Assembly: GCA_019115085.1 (NCBI GenBank)
Contig: DXEF01000057.1
Span: 1-51,661 of the forward strand
Source: Candidatus Agathobaculum pullicola
Lineage (GTDB): Bacteria; Bacillota; Clostridia; Oscillospirales; Butyricicoccaceae
Reading direction: 5' to 3'
DNA length: 51,661 nucleotides
Of this stretch, positions 49,592-51,661 are shown piece after piece. The position numbers were made by a program, and so were the translations under genes. Each line of letters starts with the position of its first letter. Within the stretch, counting starts at the first letter, position 1. A model generated the notes under the pieces. It saw nothing but the letters and a program-made list of their open reading frames with translations. It was not told where the DNA came from and made no database searches.

Positions 49592-50664
49592 GTGCAGAGA
49601 ATGATCAGGCGCTGCTGCTGGCACATCGCGCGCGGTATCCGCTGATGGAGGCGCAGGACTGCGTAAAGCTACTGTATCAAAGCGAGTTTGGCCCAACCCA
49701 TTTGGGTGAAACCATAGAAATGTTGACCGATGGCATCGCAGAGGAATGGAAAGCGGTGCCGGAAACCGCGTTGCCGCTCAAACCGGAAAGAATTGGCGGC
49801 GGATTGTGTCGGTTTCCGCTGCGGCCCGGCGTGTTTTGTCAGGAGGCGGCGCGGCTGCTTGCCGGATTGATGCAGCAAACCGCGCTGCATTGCGGAGGAA
49901 AACCCGCGCGTTTGCGGCAGCGGCTGGAGCAGCTCAGCGCCGTGCAGCCCGATTTGCGCCGATGGCTGTCGGAAACGGCATGGGACTACGCTTCTCCGGT
50001 TCGGCATAGCGCGCGGTTTCGGGCGGCATATCAGCCGCATTATCGGCTGCTGCGGCAGGAATATGCCGGATATTTTCCGCTTTTGCTGTCAATTGTGCAG
50101 GAAATGCAGAAAAAGCGTCCGCTTATCATCGCCATTGACGGTTGCTGCGGCAGCGGCAAAACACAGCTGGCCGCGCTTTTGCAGAAATTGTTCTCGTGCC
50201 GGGTGTTTCATACCGACCATTACTATCTTCCGCTGCTAAGACGTGCGGCGGACTGGCAGCAAAAACCTGCCGGCAATATGGATTTGCAACGGTTGTGGAC
50301 AGAAGTCATACAGCCGGCGCAGAGGAGGGAAACGGTATACCAGCGTATATTCGACTGCGCAGCACAGCATCTGGCGCATCCGCAGGCTGTGGCACCGTCT
50401 CCGCTCACCGTAGTGGAGGGGAGTTATTCCCTGCATCCGCGGCTGGCCGATGCCTATGACATGCGTATTTTCCTGACCTGCGCGGAGAAAGAGCAGAAAA
50501 CACGGCTGCAAGCGCGGGAAGGAACTCGTTATGAGATGTTCGAACGTGTTTGGATACCGATGGAGAAGCGGTATCATGCCAAGTGCGATCCGCTTTCGTA
50601 TCATCCGATGGTGATAGACACCAGTTCGTTTTTTGGAGAATCATTCGATTCTCTGTCTATATAA
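49588..50664 (+). CDS. Two-domain protein with C-terminal uridine-kinase-like P-loop
   Basis: 358 residues. The N-terminal region (about 1-165) is an alpha-helical domain of unknown family, with MEAQDCVKLLYQSEFGPTHLGE near its start. The C-terminal region (about 175-358) is a P-loop kinase: Walker A IAIDGCCGSGKTQLA, then FHTDHYYLP (as in uridine kinase/phosphoribulokinase), TVVEGSYSLHP and a Lid-like region (KTRLQAREGTRYEMFERVWIPMEKRY). It probably phosphorylates a nucleoside or similar small molecule. Coupled to DUF3842 by ATGA overlap. Confidence 0.78.
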   Translation: MSAENDQALLLAHRARYPLMEAQDCVKLLYQSEFGPTHLGETIEMLTDGIAEEWKAVPETALPLKPERIGGGLCRFPLRPGVFCQEAARLLAGLMQQTALHCGGKPARLRQRLEQLSAVQPDLRRWLSETAWDYASPVRHSARFRAAYQPHYRLLRQEYAGYFPLLLSIVQEMQKKRPLIIAIDGCCGSGKTQLAALLQKLFSCRVFHTDHYYLPLLRRAADWQQKPAGNMDLQRLWTEVIQPAQRRETVYQRIFDCAAQHLAHPQAVAPSPLTVVEGSYSLHPRLADAYDMRIFLTCAEKEQKTRLQAREGTRYEMFERVWIPMEKRYHAKCDPLSYHPMVIDTSSFFGESFDSLSI

Positions 50665-50783
50665 ATTGATTTTGCTGCCAAGAAGGCGGTTTATGTTCCC
50701 CGGCACCTCCTGAAAAAAGCCATGAAGGCTGTGCTGTTTCAGAAGAAGCGGCTTGGAAAGACTTTTAAAGGAGTGTTTTTATC
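50665..50783 (+). other. Structured leader of the ECF S-component gene
   Basis: 119 bases without a convincing promoter. It can form nested stems: CTGAAA (50712-50717) with TTTCAG (50739-50744), enclosing AGCC/GGCT, and CTGCC with GGCGG earlier. ECF S-component genes are often riboswitch-controlled, but I see no TPP, cobalamin, preQ1 or folate consensus. TTAAAGGAG is the ribosome binding site. Confidence 0.3.
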
Positions 50784-51341
50784 ATGCAAAAATCCATTCG
50801 CAATCTGGTTTTGGCTGCATTGTTTCTGGCATTGGGACTGATTCTTCCGTTTTTTACCGGACAGATCCCGCAGATTGGAAGAATGTTGCTGCCAATGCAC
50901 ATTCCGGTGCTCATCTGCGGTCTCATCTGCGGCTGGCAGTATGGCGCAATCATCGGATTTGTTTTGCCGCTGCTGCGCTATGTTCTATTTGGTATGCCGC
51001 CGATTTTTCCGACCGGCATTGCGATGTCGTTTGAACTGGCGACCTACGGTTTGGTGGTTGGTGCGCTGTATGCACATTCCTGCTGGAAGTGTATCTTTGC
51101 GCTTTACCGGTCGCTGCTTGTCGCCATGATAGCGGGTCGCATCATATGGGGCGTGGCGGAGGTCGTGCTGCTGGGCTTGGGCGGTCAGGCATTCACATGG
51201 CAGTTGTTCCTGAGTGGTGCGCTGTTGACTGCGATTCCCGGTATCGCTCTGCAGCTGGTACTCATTCCGGCATTGATGATTGCATTGGATCGCACCGGCT
51301 TGGTTCGTTTTTCTAAAAAACCCGCAGCGGATGCAGTGTGA
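50784..51341 (+). CDS. ECF transporter S component
   Basis: 185 residues, six helices, the size and layout of energy-coupling-factor substrate-binding (S) subunits. The first helix (NLVLAALFLALGLILPFFTGQI) contains the AxxxA packing motif that docks onto EcfT. MLLPMHIPVLICGLICGWQYG and the later MIAGRIIWGVAEVVLLG resemble the PanT/QueT-type group. The vitamin or precursor transported is unknown. No EcfA/EcfT genes nearby, so it uses a shared energising module encoded elsewhere. Confidence 0.87.
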   Translation: MQKSIRNLVLAALFLALGLILPFFTGQIPQIGRMLLPMHIPVLICGLICGWQYGAIIGFVLPLLRYVLFGMPPIFPTGIAMSFELATYGLVVGALYAHSCWKCIFALYRSLLVAMIAGRIIWGVAEVVLLGLGGQAFTWQLFLSGALLTAIPGIALQLVLIPALMIALDRTGLVRFSKKPAADAV

Positions 51342-51376
51342 TGGTTTGATGAAATAAAATTGATAAAACGGCAAAG

Positions 51377-51412
51377 AAAAGCGGTGCTTTCATGAAGAAA
51401 GCACCGCTTTTT
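51377..51412 (+). terminator. Terminator after the ECF S-component gene
   Basis: AAAAGCGGTGCTTTC-ATGAA-GAAAGCACCGCTTTTT, a perfect stem of 15 bp with T-tail. Confidence 0.93.
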
Positions 51413-51661
51413 CGCTATTATGGGCAAGAATGCAACAGGGCGGCGACATTTGCCCCACGCCGGTGATATGTATAACGGTTTTGCCGCCTGCGATCAATTG
51501 CGCATGTGCGGCAAAGTCGCGCACAGAAAAATGATAGACAGCAGCCCGATATTTCACAAGGTAGCATCGTACCACTTATGCTGTAAAAATGACCATCTAT
51601 CAACGAAGAGTGGAAATCCCTGTTCGTTTTTCTTATACTATATTTGAGACAAGAGGTGGGA
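51413..51661. other. Unassigned 3' end of window; likely leader of a next gene
   Basis: No convincing coding region: short minus-strand frames (about 60 residues) run into the terminator and resemble nothing. GGCGGC (51439-51444) can pair with GCCGCC (51483-51488). Near the end are TATACT (51633-51638) and AAGAGGTGGG (51651-51660), fitting a promoter and ribosome binding site for a plus-strand gene starting just beyond the window. Confidence 0.35.

Noticed and set aside
51390-51575. 61-residue minus-strand open frame at the window end
   Set aside because: It runs into the perfect terminator stem, has no clear SD and resembles no family.
1-51661. tRNA, rRNA, CRISPR arrays, insertion sequences, prophage or defence islands
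   Set aside because: Scanned by eye for CCA-ended cloverleaf genes, regularly spaced repeats, transposase/integrase motifs and known defence genes; none found. The tail-fibre-like gene at 38090-38821 is alone and does not make a prophage.

Overview
The window looks like chromosome of a Gram-positive anaerobe of the class Clostridia (Bacillota), probably an Oscillospirales/Ruminococcaceae-type gut bacterium. The reasons are strong AGGAGG-type ribosome binding sites before almost every gene, Clostridia-type families (SLH-domain S-layer protein, LCP protein, LtaS-like enzyme, ECF transporter S component, DUF554, DUF3842, DUF4330, a GlpA/GlpB/DUF1667 trio) and G+C-rich coding sequence. The genus is a guess. 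I see no rRNA, tRNA, CRISPR array, transposase or integrase, so this is mostly core chromosome with a few accessory-looking pieces.

Layout. 1-6.9 kb: an OmpR-type two-component system (kinase cut by the window edge), a MATE exporter, a PTS EIIC-like membrane protein, DUF554, and a PadR repressor with a DUF1700-like membrane partner. 6.9-14.9 kb: a zinc-ribbon protein; tmcAL facing away from ackA; then CPBP protease, PHP histidinol phosphatase, ispE, a tiny exported Trp/Cys-rich protein, a DUF4330 protein and an O-antigen-ligase-like membrane protein. 15.0-21.7 kb: a complete phosphate regulon operon pstS-pstC-pstA-pstB-phoU-phoP-phoR behind a likely Pho box; PstS is circularly permuted. 21.7-26.9 kb: a 33-residue basic ORF whose ribosome binding site lies inside a long inverted repeat, two tandem MgtC-like genes, and a glycerol-3-phosphate-dehydrogenase-type trio.

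26.9-29.7 kb: an overlapping pair (unknown protein plus lipoprotein nuclease) and a CNNM/CorC-type magnesium transporter. The transporter's leader encodes a short peptide beginning M-S-D-P-D-P, reminiscent of the Mg-sensing MgtL peptide; this is the most intriguing lead here. 29.7-42.6 kb: envelope genes, namely an initiating sugar transferase, a GT4 glycosyltransferase, a large O-antigen ligase with two extracellular beta-rich modules, a highly expressed-looking SLH S-layer protein, an orphan phage-tail-like protein, an AgcS amino-acid symporter behind an attenuator-type leader, and an LtaS-family enzyme. 42.6-51.7 kb: an M16 peptidase, an LCP ligase and pyruvate kinase, then a nucleotidyltransferase, an unknown protein, secG, a small membrane protein, DUF3842, a two-domain uridine-kinase-like protein and an ECF S component. 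A promoter-like sequence and ribosome binding site at the very end suggest another + strand gene just outside.

Links between genes: Pi uptake and sensing (pst/pho) lie near putative Mg homeostasis genes (mgtC pair, CNNM). Surface assembly is represented by sugar transferase, GT4, two ligases, LCP, LtaS and SLH protein. Acetate metabolism (ackA) is paired with acetate-dependent tRNA modification (tmcAL). Promoters and hairpins were found by eye; no folding or database search was run.
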